From Gonium pectorale (Eukaryota > Chlorophyta > Chlorophyceae > Chlamydomonadales > Volvocaceae): a stretch of DNA of 64,000 bases. The translations under genes and the position numbers were made by a program. How positions within the stretch are numbered: position 1 is the first letter of the stretch; the number at the start of each line of letters is the position of its first letter. Below, one piece after another: positions 1 to 16,748 of the stretch. The stretch lies in NCBI GenBank assembly GCA_001584585.1, contig LSYV01000003.1, positions 568,010-632,009 of the forward strand. Reading direction: 5' to 3'. Below the pieces are notes generated by a model, which saw only the letters and a program-made list of their open reading frames with translations, was not told the DNA's origin and searched no databases.

Positions 1-4091
<4,091 letters not shown>

Positions 4092-4282
4092 ACTAGTGAT
4101 TTGAGGCAGGATGGGGATGGGCGAGGAGGTGAGGCTGGCGGTTGGGGATGGATGGCGGGGGAGAGCCTCAGCGTTGCTGGCGAAAACGGAGTTGTCGGGT
4201 GGTTATTCAATTGGGTCGACCGGGTGGGTCGTTTCAGTGCTGTTGGGTTGTGGTTGTCTCAGGTTGAGCGCCAGTGGCGGCG

Positions 4283-4389
4283 AAAAAGGAAACAGAAACA
4301 GGGAAGGCAACCTGTACGGTCATACACACCCGGGGTCGTATGCGTCGTTCCATTTCAACACCCGGGGGTGTGATGTTTCCAGCAGGGCG
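4283..4389 (+). repeat. Dispersed repeat family, copy A (with a roughly 33-bp insertion)
   Basis: Shares with the copy at 55174-55250 an A-rich start, the GGGAAGGCA block, the CTACGG-CATACACACCCG core and the TGATGTTTCCAGCAGGG tail. Between core and tail this copy carries about 33 extra bases bounded by a repeated ACACCCGGG, which looks like an insertion or local duplication. Confidence 0.75.
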
Positions 4390-5145
4390 GCGGCTTGGGT
4401 TGCTGCAGTCCTCACCGGGGTTGGGGACGGTCGGCGGTGGCGGGGGAGAGCGCGTACGTGCATGGGCAGGCAAGTCGAGTGCGTGCGCCACAGAGCCCTC
4501 CGCCGCTCTGGTGCCCGCGATTACCTTCTGGCTGCGAGTGGCCGAACGGCGCGCAGGTTGGGGGGGCCCACTTCTGTATCGAGACCCACGTGTTGGCGTG
4601 TTGTCGGAGCCTGTTGAGCTGCCGCAGGTCGGGCGTCGGAGGTCGTTATAGCGTTCCGAGGCCGTCGGTCAACATAACCCGCCCGCCCATATGGGTCAGG
4701 AAGCGCTTGCCTGAAACTCGCGACTCGGGTGGACGCTTTTTCTGTGGAAAAATACAGGCGGAGAGCATGTAGCCTCAGCTCCTTGCCGTATCGGACACCA
4801 TGCGCGCAGTACTGTGTGGTTTTACTTTCGAGGGTTTCTAGCCACGCCGCCACGGCTACAGGTATGTGCCTCTCAGCGGAGAAGCGCTCCGCCGGGTGGG
4901 TCGAAACCCCTGCATTGAAATCGTACTCTAATGCCCTGTGGGCTGGCATAAGCACGCACGCGCACCGCGCAGAACCTCCGAGGCGTGTTACATGCCGTAC
5001 ACGTTGTGACACTCGAACCTGATCCTGTGCACGCAACAACTATGTCGATGCCTCGTGCAATGGTTTCGTGCCCTTGACCCACCGACCTCCTGCCCAAGGT
5101 CTGGGTCTTCGCGCGCATGATGCTGGTGAGGTGTGGCCCAAAGGG

Positions 5146-5167
5146 CACACACACACACACACACACC
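5146..5167. repeat. AC dinucleotide microsatellite
   Basis: About eleven uninterrupted CA units directly visible in non-genic DNA. Confidence 0.95.
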
Positions 5168-5920
5168 AAGTGCTCACCAGCAGCCTGTTTGCAGCCTGTC
5201 CACAAGCACGCACATTCGCATGACGTAACACATCAAGTGCTCACCAAGAGAGAGTGTGCGAAGACAACGTCTCGCACCGCAACAGGACAGATGCCTGCCC
5301 AGAACTGTCGTACGCACACCTACCAGATTCTCCAAGAGCAACGGCATTCCTTCACCTCGGGCTCCACATGGGGCTGCACGCGCGTCAGTATGCATGGTAA
5401 CCGCCTAAGCGCCGACAGGCCGGTGGCTGCGACGACATCCGAACACGCAGGCATGCATGTCAACCCAAAACCCATAAAACACTAGGTGATTTCAATACCT
5501 TCTGGCAAGCTGGTCCGCTGGTCCCTCTGGATAGGTGGGGCGTTGTCTTAATTGCTTGCTACCGCCCCGCCCTCCCAGCCCGCCCTACTGGAAACGTCTC
5601 ATCTTCGTACATGTTCGGCCGTAGAGGAGGCAGCGGGGGGCTCCCTCCCAAAATGTGCGACTGATCTGCCTGCTCGGCTCGGGGGGCAAAAGATCAATAA
5701 GCGCAAACATGACCTTGTGGCGCATGTGACATACGCTTTGCGCCAAGGAGCGGATCCGTGGCCAGTGCTCCACATATGCCATGGCCTGCTGAGGTCTCGG
5801 GTTCGGGTCTCGTGAGCGACGCTACGACGCTTCAGCCCGGCGTGATAAGGATACGCCAAGCGGGCACCCGTGCTTCGTCGCACACACCCAGTCGACGCGC
5901 ATAATGCAGAGCACCATCCA

Positions 5921-6197
5921 TCCTACACCTTACGGGCAACATCCATATTACAGAGCCATCGTGGCACTGATGGGACTTGCGCACCCGAGCAACGACTGAC
6001 GCGTGTTGGAGTACGCTCCGTGGCCCGACTGCGCATACTGCAGCGCACCACCCCTCCTACAGCCCAGGCGATGCATGGCAACACACCTCCTACACCCCAG
6101 GCAATGCCCACATTACAGAGCGGGTGGCGACCCGGCAACATAGCTTGGTGGGACCGGCGCATCCAAGCAACGGCAAACGCGCGCTGGAGTACGCTCG
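5921..6197. repeat. Diverged tandem duplication, unit about 105-115 bp
   Basis: Two copies, about 5921-6020 and 6079-6197, share ordered blocks: CCTACACC, ATTACAGAG, GCAACATA/GCAACATC, GCGCATCC or GCGCACCC, AGCAACG and GGAGTACGCTC. A shorter third piece beginning CTCCTACAGCCCAGGC lies between them at about 6054-6085. Old divergence, no coding pattern. Confidence 0.65.
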
Positions 6198-6636
6198 GTA
6201 GCCTGCCTGCTTGGAACAACTCCAGTGGCCGTGTAGTGCGGCCAGAGTAGCCCATTACTAGCCGACGTACTTGGCGATATGTACGGTAAGCCCGGGACGC
6301 CCGCCCCTCCCGCCTAGCTGTAATCGGCCGGCAATATCTGTACATGTGTAGGCGCACTAGTCACCACTTGAAGCTCACATAGCTACATACCACCCTCCCG
6401 TCCCCCCTGGCACGGTCTTTGGTGGTTCCATCGCTCAGGTTATTCAGTGTAGCAGTCCTCTTCTATTTTTTTAATACTCACAGCACGCCAGCGTAGGCTG
6501 CCGGACTGCATACATCGACTTTGTTATTTGGCTTGTATTGGCGGCTCTGCACGGGCAACTTGCGATAGCGCGGTAGCCCGGAGAGAAAAGCGACAGCAAT
6601 GTGTGCAGGGTAACAAGATGCTGGTCCAGAGGCAGA

Positions 6637-9600
6637 ATGGGGATTTTCTCGTGTTTTGGGCCCCCGCCTCCACCAGCGGTGCCGGAGCGAGAGCCTGTCG
6701 TCGAGGAGCCTAAGCCGGTTCCACAGGTGCCGCAGCCAGCGCAGCCGGAGTCGTCTTTCTCAGGCCCATCGCCAGCGCAGGATGGCCCGCAGCGCCACGC
6801 CTCCTTCAGCCGCGCCACTATCCCCAACCAGCTGTCGCAGGTTTGTTTTCTGTAAAGGCGTTGTAAGCCAAACCTTTCCCTCGGGCCTCGCCTATTCTGC
6901 CTCCCGTTTCTCTTGGTTTTGCCTCGCTTGTCGCCTTTTATTAACTGCTCCTGACGTCTCTTCTGAAACAGATATGCGCGGGCGTGCCGACGGCGGGTGC
7001 ACGCAGCAACGACTTGTGGGCCAACTTACAGAAGAACGCTGATAGCATTGTTGGAGCGCTAGCCATCACTGCTTCATGGTGCGTAGCTGCTCCACTAGCA
7101 TCATAGTTGTATCGTTTGTCTCGGTCATCACGAGCTCGCGCCTTGCCAAGCCGTTCGACCGTCTTGTTGGGCACATACCCTATATAACCCTAAATAACAG
7201 CTGTTTGGGGATTGGGGGGCCAAAGTGCCGGGCAGGGTTCGTGGCCTTGGGGTGCTGTCCTTGATGGTGCCAGGTTGAGTTTTGATAGTCTACGCCCAAT
7301 GTTCCCCACGTCCATGCAGCTTTTATGTCTTCACTTCGTCACGCCGGTTCTGCAAGATTGTCCCCAACAGCGGATCACCACAGTGCTCCGCCTTGCGGAA
7401 ATGCGGATGGGAGCTATGCCATGCGGCGGAGACTCCTAGCGCCATGCATGTTGTGAGCAGCCGCACGCCCTCATACTTCCAGGTATGAGGCAGCGGCGTT
7501 AGGCTGCGTGTCCCCTTTGCAGCCCGCATAGCACTCCGCGAGCCGTGAGGCGTGTGCTATGCAGTATTCATTCCCAAAAAGGTCGGCAGGACTGTCAGAC
7601 GTGCGTGTGCAATGCAAACATGCCACTGTTCTTTGAAGGGCGCTGTCGCACATTAAGCGCATGCCGCTCCAAGCCGGGAACTGGTCCAGAAGGGGAGGGG
7701 CATAACACAGTGCTCGTCATACAATTGCCTGCCGATGTGATCTCTCGGCAAGCCAGCGCAATTGTATTGGGTGCTTCTCACATGCTGTTTACCCTGCTCC
7801 GCCCGCTGCCTTCGCAGATTCCGCGAGCGTCACCCGCCTCGCCCTCTCGCGCGGTGCCAACCGACCTCCAGACACTACATGCCCAGGCGGGCTGCCAGGC
7901 GTTCCTGCTCTTGCCGCTCTACCAGGTACGAGGCGAGGCCGGGTCCTTGGGCACGTGTGCTCGAAGCGGACGTATCGCTAATTTGGGATTGGTCTCGAGA
8001 TGCAGCGTAGCGCGCGGTCCCGGGGCCTACGCTGTTTGGGGGCTCGGCTACAAGCTTGAAGGAGGATAGTGAGCATACGGTAGGAATGGAATACTCCTTT
8101 TCCTGTCGACTATCTGGGATACATGGATAGTTGGGTACTTGGAGGCCATGGGTGGCACTGAACGATGAGGGCAGCCAAACCTGCAGTCCATCTGCGCCAG
8201 TTTTGGGGCAGATTGATCTCGCGGAGTTCTACGGAGCTCCGGCAGCCCCCGTGCGGCCGTTGGCGGCCGGGCCTCGGTCCTTGATTGCTGCTCGCACGGC
8301 GGCTGCAGAGCTGGGGGCAGGGCTGCAGCCACACACAGGCCTGGCGCCAGCAGCCGTCCGCACACACTTCAGTTGACGGGGGACAGCTTCTTTATGTCCG
8401 AGCTTGAGCGCGCTTACTCGGAGTTTCTACAATTTACCCCGTTCGCACCCGCACTACTGATATAGCCCAATCCCGCGTACCCTCGTGGTTCTTGGCCCCC
8501 GACCACAGGGCCACATGGTGGTTGGCGCGCTGCTGCTGGCGCACACGGAGCCCATCCCCACGCTGGCAGAGCACCGCTGGCTGGCGGCCTACCTGCCGCT
8601 GATGTCGCTCTATCTGGCGGAGACGGCCGCGCTGAAAATGGTTAACTTCACGGAGAAGATCCAGACAGCGTTCGGTCTCAACCAGTTGGCTTGGATCATC
8701 TCGTCCGAGCTGGATAGCTGGTTCGACTGGTGCCACCCGGACGACACGGAGGCACGGCTGGTGCTGCTGGCGCCAGGTGCGGGCGGGGCGGGGCTGCTGG
8801 AGTGGAACGAGTCCACATGGGTGGGCTTTCTGGAATTGTAGCAGTGCACGGCATGAAATGGGATGCTGAACCGACGTCGACTGCGGCGCGCGGTGAAGCG
8901 GGGCATCACCTGAACGTTTCTTAATTTCCAGTTCCCATTCTCATCGCCTCCCACGCCTTGGGCCCAACGCCGCAGACCAATCCTCCGCCATGGTACTGTC
9001 CCGCTCCGTCGGCGCGCTGCGCGCCTTTGATCCGGTCAACTCAATCGACGTGCTCGTGTCGGGCGGCATTCGCAGCGGCACAGCCTACCAGCCCAACAGC
9101 GCGCGCCGCTCCTCGGCCACGCTGGACCACGACTCAGCGCTGGTATCACGCCGCGAGGCGTCGTTTGCATCGCGAGGCGGTTTGGCGTCCTCGATCACGG
9201 GGGGCAAGGTAAGGGCCGCGGATTGGCTCCTCGGCTATACGTGGGGGCGGCATACTGGGCAAGTACATCTCACAGTGACTGGCTGCAGCGCTTAATCGAA
9301 ATAACCTGCACATCCGCATGTCACAGACCGCCCGGGCCTCTGCCCCGCTTCCCTAGCGCTTCTTGGAATTGTCTTCCACGCGGAATCACACTTTGTACCT
9401 TCTCCGAGCCGCAGCAGCCCGTTTTATCGGTTCGTTGGCTCCCTCCCTCTGCACCCCGCGCCACTCCCTCCCCCACAGCAGCAGATGGAGGAGGGCCTGC
9501 TGGGAACGCACATGTCCCTGACCAACACGCTGACGCGACGCTGCCTGGCGGAGGGCTCCAAACTGCTGTTTGTGGCCGACGTGATGGCGGCGCTTAAGAA

Positions 9601-12600
9601 GTATGGCGAACCGTGGAAGGACGTGTTCATGGAGCAGGCTCGGGTCACCAACCCCACCTGGTGTGTCGTTGGCGGGGCCGGGCGGGCGGGCGACTGGGCC
9701 GGAACGGAGAAGGGCTGTAGGGAGTACTCAGTCCGAAAGCATGGAGGTGTTGACTGCTGGTAGTGTTCGGCGGCCGGCGCAAAGCCGGCGTCCGAGGCGC
9801 CATACCGAGATGGCGTGGTTGTTGATGGGACGTCTTTGGGAGGCCGTAGGGCGGTCTTACGATCTTGTCGGTGGTATAGTCGGTAGTCAGTTCGTAGGCG
9901 ATGGCTCCTAAGTACAAGGCTGGCTGGCTGTAGGGACAAGGCGTGGCGGCGTTGTGGGTCTGTGTCAGGGCTGCATCAAGTGACCGTTCTGGGCTGAATG
10001 TTTTAGCTGCTGACCGGCCCAATTCGCTAGGTCGTGGGCATTGCTTTTTACATACGGGTATGGGAAAGTATGAGAACCATACAACCATGTGTTAGGACAA
10101 CAGCTAGGCATCGCTTGAAGTATGGATCTAGCTCAAACCGGAATAAGGTCGATGTCCCATCTAACCGCTGTTTCAGCACCCATTTCTGACTTGTTCCTCC
10201 ACTCTGTCTTGAAAACAGGGTGGTGGCTGCACCCATCGCGCACGCCGGGCGGCACCTGGGGGCCATCCTGTGGCTTTCCAGCTCCCGCCTGAACCCCAAC
10301 ATGTTGGCGCAGACGGCGAAGGCGTCCGTGCCGCTCTTGCTGCACACGGTAGCGCGGCAGGTGCGTCCATGTCACGCTGGGGCAATATTAGGGGGCAAAG
10401 CGGGCGAACTCCGCCGATAGTGTTCAGGGTTCTGGTACTAGTGGTCAAGGCCGGGGTCCTAATTGCGCCTAAGAGGGAGAAAGAAAAGGGCGTCAGTAGT
10501 GCTTGTCGTCCGGGCTTTGCATCATTTCTCATTATGTTCCTTGGCCCATCCTGGCGTACCCCGTCCCCTCCCCCAACCTCACCTCCTCCCTGCGCCCCGC
10601 AGATGGTGCACTTGATCCAGCAGGTTAGCACCGCTGCCGGCGCCGTGGACGACCCCACGGTTTTCTGGTCGCAGCTGCTGGCCATGCCGCATCTCAACAT
10701 GCACTCTGGGACCGCCTACGGCGCAGCCATGGGCACCGGCACGGGCGCGGGCATGATCACCGGCAGCGCGCTCGACACGGCGGACGGAAACTCGCTGGGT
10801 GGCTCCGGGCCGGGTGGCAGCATCGCGGGCGGCACGTTCCCGGGTATTCCTGCTGTGCCTGGTGGAACGCATGGCGGCAGCAGCCACAGCGACGCACTGA
10901 CGGGCGGCGGTATTCTCACGGGCGCACCAACCGACACCAGCGGCCGCCAGTTGCGCTACACGGTCATGGTGCGCTCGGACAGCGTGTCCACAAGTGCGCT
11001 GGTCCGCGCCTACCAGACCGCCATCGCGCAGCACCAGCGGGCGGCGGCGGCCAGCAGCGGCGCGGAGGTGGCTTCTGCGTATGAAGAGATCCAGGTGCGG
11101 ACTGGGGGCAGCGACGAGCGATGCGACGCGGGGAGGCGCAGCGGTGCGCGTCGGTGGGATGTGCGCTGGCGTGAGTGCGTCGGGTCTGGTGCAGCGAGGC
11201 AGGGCGCGACTTGTGCCATGTAGACTTTCAAGCATTAGAGAATAATTGGGCTGCAGAGCGTCTCGGTGTCGTGGACTTCGCCGCTCGGTGAAGTCGAAAG
11301 GGCTCTTGGTGCTGACACCAGAAGTGGGCAAGTTGCTGTAATCGAGCTAGGCGGCCCACACGCCCTCGTTGATATCCCGCCCTGACGTGTCACAGGTGAT
11401 CGCCAAGGCGGGTCAGGGTGCCTTTGGCTCCGTGTACGTTGCGCTTTGGAAGGGCCTGGTGGTGGCGGTCAAGGTGATGCGGCAGCAGGCCGAGGGCCGG
11501 CGCGCCATGCGCACGGCCTGGGAGCTGGCGGTAACTAAGTCTGTGAGCCACCCCAACATCGTCATGGTGTACGCCACCTTCACCGACGTGGTAGTGGTCA
11601 AGCTGTCCAAGCGGCTCATCCGCTTCGTGCCCGCAGCGACCACGCTCGCGGACCCACCCGGCCCCAACTCGGCCCCGAACAGCACCACCGGTGGCGGCGG
11701 CACGGGCGGCGCGGCGGCGGCGGGCGGCGGCTCGGCGGACGGTGCGGCGGCAAATGCCAACGCCGGGGACGCAGGCGCAAGGTGCCAGGTGCGACGGTCC
11801 GGTTGTCGGGCTGTGGTCGGAGAGCAGCTCGTACCTAGGACTCGCGCTGTGCAGTGTGTACGGTGCGGTGCGGGGTCGCGGCCCTTTGCGGCGCCCTGCT
11901 TTTACCCGCTGTCTTCTATCGGCCGATAGTTACTATTATTCCTACACGCGCTTATTCCACAACCTCTACCTATCCAGGTGATCATCATGGAGTACTGCAA
12001 CCTGGGCCCGCTGCACCACTACGTGGCGGAGCGCCGCTACGCGCAGCAGCTAAGCCAGCAGCAGCAGCAGGCGGACAAAGACAAGGAACGAGCCCAGCAA
12101 CAGCAGGCAGGGGTGCCGGGAGCCGGCGGTGGCCCCGGTACGCCCACCGCCGGCCTCTCGGGCGATGGCGACGCAGGCAGGGCGGCGGCGGCAGCGGGAG
12201 TGGCGACGCTGGCTTGCGGCATCGGCGCGTTGACAGACAGCGGCGCGCCGACAGCCTACCACAGCGCCACGGGTGGCCTGGGGACGGCCTCGGGCAGCAA
12301 CGTCATATCGTCTGGCTCCTCGGGCTGCCTGCCATCGGGTGCTGTGACGGGGCCGGTGGAGTTCAACACAACGCTGACGACGCTGCTCGAGGTGGCGTCG
12401 GCGCTGCAGTACCTGCATTCTCTGGGCTTCATACACTGCGACCTGAAGCCGGAGAACGTGCTGCTGAAGGTGTGGAGTGTGCGGCGCCGGCAAGGGGATT
12501 AGCTTGGCGGGCGGGCCCTTGCTGTGGGCTGCTTTGTGTGCCGGGAGAGCCTACAGACGCGGTGGCCGCGGGCTGCTGCCACTCAGATGTCCTTGCACGG

Positions 12601-13978
12601 ACTTGCTCGTCCCATTTTAAGATCCTGCCCTCCCTTTCCATATCAATTTGTTGTTCACAGGCAAATCCCGGCGACCCCCGCGGTTTCACCATCAAGGTGT
12701 CAGACTTCGGTCTGAGTGAGCTGCTCACCAGCGACGGCCCGTTGATGGGCGAGCTGGGCGGCACCGTGACCCACATCGCGCCCGAGATCGTGACGCACAA
12801 ACGAGTCACCAAGGCGGCGGACGCCTACGCATTCGGGGTGGTCATGTGGGAGCTGCTCACGGGTGAGCAGGTTGGGTGTTGCGGTGTGTACGAAGACAGG
12901 GAGGGGCATGTTGCTCAACGCAATCCATCAAATACCCGTCAAGTATCCCTTCGTGAAGAGCTTCAAAGCTGTGATAGTCGATGACCATGCTGGAGGTTGA
13001 CCTCTGCGTGATGACCTGCGGGCGTTATTGTTTCTGCCCTGCTTGAGAGGACAATCCTTCTCCATGCAGTTGCCTCTCCTCTCGCCCCTGTGCCACGCAG
13101 GCAGCCGACTGTACTCGGATCTGTTTACGTCGGGTCGGGAAAAGCGTGTGCGTGACAAGCTCATCCTGGCCAAGGTGGCGCACGAGGGGCTGCGGCCGGT
13201 GTTCCCGGAGGGCACACCGCAGGAGTACGCATTGCTGGCGCGGCGCTGCTGGGCCGCAGACCCCGCAATGCGGCCCACCTTCAGCGAGATCCTCACCGAG
13301 CTGGAGGCCATGATGCGTCGTTACTGCAAGAACGCTGCGTCGCCGCTGACGGGGCTTGAGGGACTCATGGGATCCGGAGGCGCGGCGCAGCAGCCTGCGC
13401 AGATGGGAGCAGCGCCTGGGGGGGCAGCGCCGGCGGCGCAGCCTGCCGGGCCGTCAGGCGAGCCCGACAGCAGCGGCGTGGGTGGAGGGGTCGGCGTGGC
13501 CGGCACAGGGCCTGGTGCGCACACGACGCCCCTGCCGCAGGGGCAGCAGCGCCTGGGGGCGGTGGCGCAGCCGCAACGCGCAACGACGGACCTCGGCGTA
13601 ACTCCCACATCGCCGCGTGCGGGCGCTGCTAGTGGCGGCGCTGGGGGCGGACTTGGCAGTGTCCCGCCGCAGGCTTTGCAAATGTCGGTCCCCGCTGGGG
13701 CTGGCGCATCGCGCATGGACAAGACTAGTGCCGGCGGAGGGGTTGGGGTGGTGCCCGGCGGCGGAGGCGGCGGTGGGGGCAGCGGGCCCCCCTCGACGAC
13801 GGGCCTTCGTGGCTCGCACACCCCGTCCCCCCTGCGTCAGGTCTCCACGGCGCGTGTGGTGATGCCTGCCGGCGGCGCGGCCGGCGGCGGCGTTGCGTTT
13901 GAGGGTGTGGAGCTTCAGGTCGAGGCGTCACTCATTCCAGACGAGGACGACCAGCCGGGTGTGTCGCGGACACCGTAG
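6637..13978 (+). CDS. TKL (Raf-like) protein kinase with acylation-type N-terminus and GAF-like regions
   Basis: Serine/threonine-type kinase of the TKL group expanded in volvocine algae. Firm exons: 6637-6840, 6972-7078, 7320-7482, 8509-8776, 8976-9208, 9479-9660, 10219-10360, 10603-11094, 11396-11788, 11978-12469, 12661-12862, 13101-13978. Less certain exons: 7590-7925, 8212-8355 and a possible short one near 11253-11340. Product about 1,400 aa. The start MGIFSCF fits N-myristoylation at Gly2 plus palmitoylation at Cys6, so membrane anchoring is inferred. The middle part has two segments reminiscent of GAF domains, around VGALLLAH and around GRHLGAILWLSSS. Kinase motifs: GQGAFGSV, VAVKVM, HCDLKPEN (Cys where HRD has Arg), SDFGLSE, GTVTHIAPE, DAYAFGVVMWELLTG and RRCWAADPAMRPTF. 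A Gln/Gly/Ala-rich insert of over 100 aa splits the catalytic domain after YCNLGPLHHYV. The C-terminal tail is Gly/Ala/Pro-rich. Confidence 0.85.
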
Positions 13979-16748
13979 CGGTCCCAAAGGGCAGTTCCGC
14001 TCAGCACCTTTTGGGGGTTATCTCCGGTCCCCCTGGCTTTGTCACGCAAGCGAGATCGCAGGTTTAAAAACACCATGATAACTGCGTAAGGCGGACAGAA
14101 GGCTATTCTTACGGTTTGCGTCGAGGGCGCACCCACGCTGCACAGGTCGGGTTATCGGTGTGTGGGTTCAAGGGGTTTGGGTGTCGTTTGTGGGCCTGCG
14201 CCATGGTGAAGCGGCCTGTCACATTGGTTGCAGACTTTGGCTTTGTCTCTGCGCTCGGAACCCCAAGGCCAAGGCCTTGGCCTCGGCTTGGGTCTCGTGT
14301 GTGTATGATGTGGGTTTGCACGGACATTGTGTTCACGTGCGTTTCCTGCAGCAGTATATGTCGTTGTGGCTCGTGCGCGCGAGTTCGCTGTCACCAAAGT
14401 TTCCGACGACGGTGGTCCTTCCGGCGGTAAGTTTCGAGACGCTGCGCCTTTCCCACTTATCGTCCTGTCGTGAGAGGTCGGCTACATGTTCTTTACCCCC
14501 AGAAATAGGGGGCTGGCTGTTGTTGCCGCTCGGGAGTCGAGACTCATTACCATATCCCTATTCGGCTTTGGGCCCTGGGCTGCGTTTAGCGGCGAAGCGG
14601 GTGCCTGCGGCCTGGGGCGTGACACTGCGCGCTATGCGGTGCTGGATTGATACTGATAAAGGGGCAGTGTGGCCCGTTTCGAGCATCCTGCACAGTTACA
14701 GTACATGTAGGCGGCTCGAAGTGGGCGAGTCAGGGTGGGAGTCGGGACACTGTCGCGCTTGGCGCATGGTGGCCTGACCTTTTGCTTGCGCCAGCTTTTC
14801 TTGTCATGGACATGATTCAGAGGCAACAGCCACCGTGGGCAGGCAGCGCCCGCGGGCTGTTTGCACCCGGGTGCGGTGCCTGTCACCAATGTGGGCGGGG
14901 GCGCCCCTGGTGCATGAAATTGAGAGGAATGCTCATGTATGTGACCTTTCAATATGGTGCACCATGTGGCTTTCTGTGGGCAAAAGCCGATTTCGTTCGT
15001 CGGACCCCACTTGCCGTGCCTGATGATGGTATGAGCCAAGGGAGAAGGACGTATGGAGGAAGAGACGGTCTACATACTTTTTGGCTTCATTGGATTTTAG
15101 GTGATCTTCGGTGGGGGTGGAGAGGAAGGCGTGGCGGCGCGGTCAGGCTGGAGGTTGGCTGGGGCTGGGCGTGGAGGAGGCGTGCACGGAGTTACAAACG
15201 AAAAGCGGGCAACATCCATTATAGTATCTCGCATTACTTCTGCATGCATTCATTGGGCAACTGTTTGGGATTCACTACTTGAGTGCCCGCAGCGTACCTG
15301 AGTTGTTTAGGACGAGCCGGTAATAGGAACGGTGTAGGTCACGGCATGTGCGTACTAAAGCTCCTCTTAGTTGGTGAAAGCCCAGAGTCCAGGATGAATG
15401 AGGCATCCATCTATGCTGAGGCTGGTATGGCTACGTTTGGCATGCATTTTAGGTTGACGGATTATCCTAAAGCGCTGGTCAAGGTAGGCTACTGGTTGGA
15501 GGCATGCTGGGCAGAGGAGTGCGGGCAGTGTGGGTTTTCCCGCTTTGCCAGAGGTTGGGGCGTGCGTATCCCTTTGTAAACACGCCAGGCGCTTCTGTCA
15601 CGGTTTGCAGCTGCCCTATAGAATGATCTGCATCCTGCACATCAGCATATAGGTATCTAGGGCAGTTGCGTGTGTACAGTTGAGCATCTGAAGGCACGAC
15701 GACAATCGCTGTTTGCAAGCCAATTGTCATATCGCCAATTATCAGAACATAGAATATAGATTACCAAAGTCAGGAGATACTGTATCCTAGTAACTCGGGT
15801 GGCCTGGTCCTGCTCCTTTAACTGCCTTTCTTGCGCTGAAAGTCTGCTGCTCCACCGTGTTTTGCAATGCCTGCAGCCATGAGCTGGTGGGTGCTGTTGT
15901 TCATGGGCCGAGGTATGCCCACAGTCCTCACACGGACCTTTCCTCCCGCAGTGCTCATCGCAATTCGCGGTCTCTGCATGGTTCATGGGCACTTATGGTG
16001 GTAAGCAACCCCTGGTTCTCGAGGCCACGACCGCCACAAGAGGAGCCGTTGGCTCTCGTTCACAATTTTTTTTACCTGCACGTGTATGCGCTCCTGGTGC
16101 TAAGGCTGCCAAAAGGCGATAATGACCGCTAATTGTACTGTCGCGCTCTTCTATCCGACCACCTGCCGCAGCCCTCCCGGGCACGCTACCTAGGCGTGTA
16201 TGCCTTTTCCCGCCCCTGCTTCCTATTGGCCCGTCACGATTTGCAGCCTGGTTCTGGACCTCCGGGGCCGGGGTTGCGGGCACGGCCTCAATTCGGCGGC
16301 TGCCTTCCACCGCTTTGCGGACCCAGGTCAGCGGATTGGCGGCAGGCAGATCGCGGTAGGCCACGATGCAACGCTTCGCCCGACAAGGTAATGGTGGGGT
16401 TTGGTGCGAGCGTACAGCGTGAATACTTCTGGATGCACCTGGGTGGGTGAGCAAGAGCAGGGAGGCTCACACTGCGCGGGCTGATAACCTCAGCGGCAGT
16501 GGCCTTGCCCGGTCGGACGATCTGACGGGCATGTGACCCTGTGCCCATCGCACCGCGGGATCCCTCCCGACGTGCCAGTACCAGTACCCATTCCGAGTCG
16601 TTCTTAACAGTGCCGGGACTCGCGGCCCGCTTTCGGCCCAAACTCATCGCGGAGGGAGGGGAGCTGTCACCCTGGTGGCTGGGGAGGTCCACCCATTACC
16701 ACCCGCATTGCCCCCCACATCTTTCCACCGATATAACCGCGTTCGCGT
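13979..16748. other. Intergenic region between the kinase and the transporter
   Basis: Contains the kinase 3' UTR and the transporter promoter. The first TGTAA on the plus strand is at 15575-15579, about 1.6 kb after the stop, so the polyadenylation site is unclear. A perfect 16-bp palindrome, GGCCAAGGCCTTGGCC, lies at 14267-14282. Several 200-codon open frames occur (for example 14160-14777), but none has recognisable domains or intron logic. Confidence 0.55.

Larger units (their letters stand above)
4092..6636. other. Intergenic region between beta-galactosidase and the TKL kinase
   Basis: Holds the 3' UTR of the upstream gene and the 5' region of the kinase. No TGTAA signal was found close behind the stop. 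Contents seen: a dispersed-repeat copy at 4283-4389, an AC microsatellite at 5146-5167 and a diverged tandem duplication at 5921-6197. Open frames here, such as a 172-codon one on the minus strand at 4521-5039, resemble nothing I recognise and have no supporting splice structure. Confidence 0.6.

Noticed and set aside
4521..5039. 172-codon minus-strand frame
   Set aside because: No recognisable domain; overlapping frames of similar length exist on the other strand.
8373..8478. Extra TKL kinase exon encoding FFMSELERAYSEFLQF
   Set aside because: The stretch looks protein-like, but no GT donor follows in a usable phase, so it was not included; transcripts would decide.
14160..14777. 205-codon plus-strand frame behind the TKL kinase
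   Set aside because: No family similarity, no good start context and no splice structure; likely 3' UTR or spacer.
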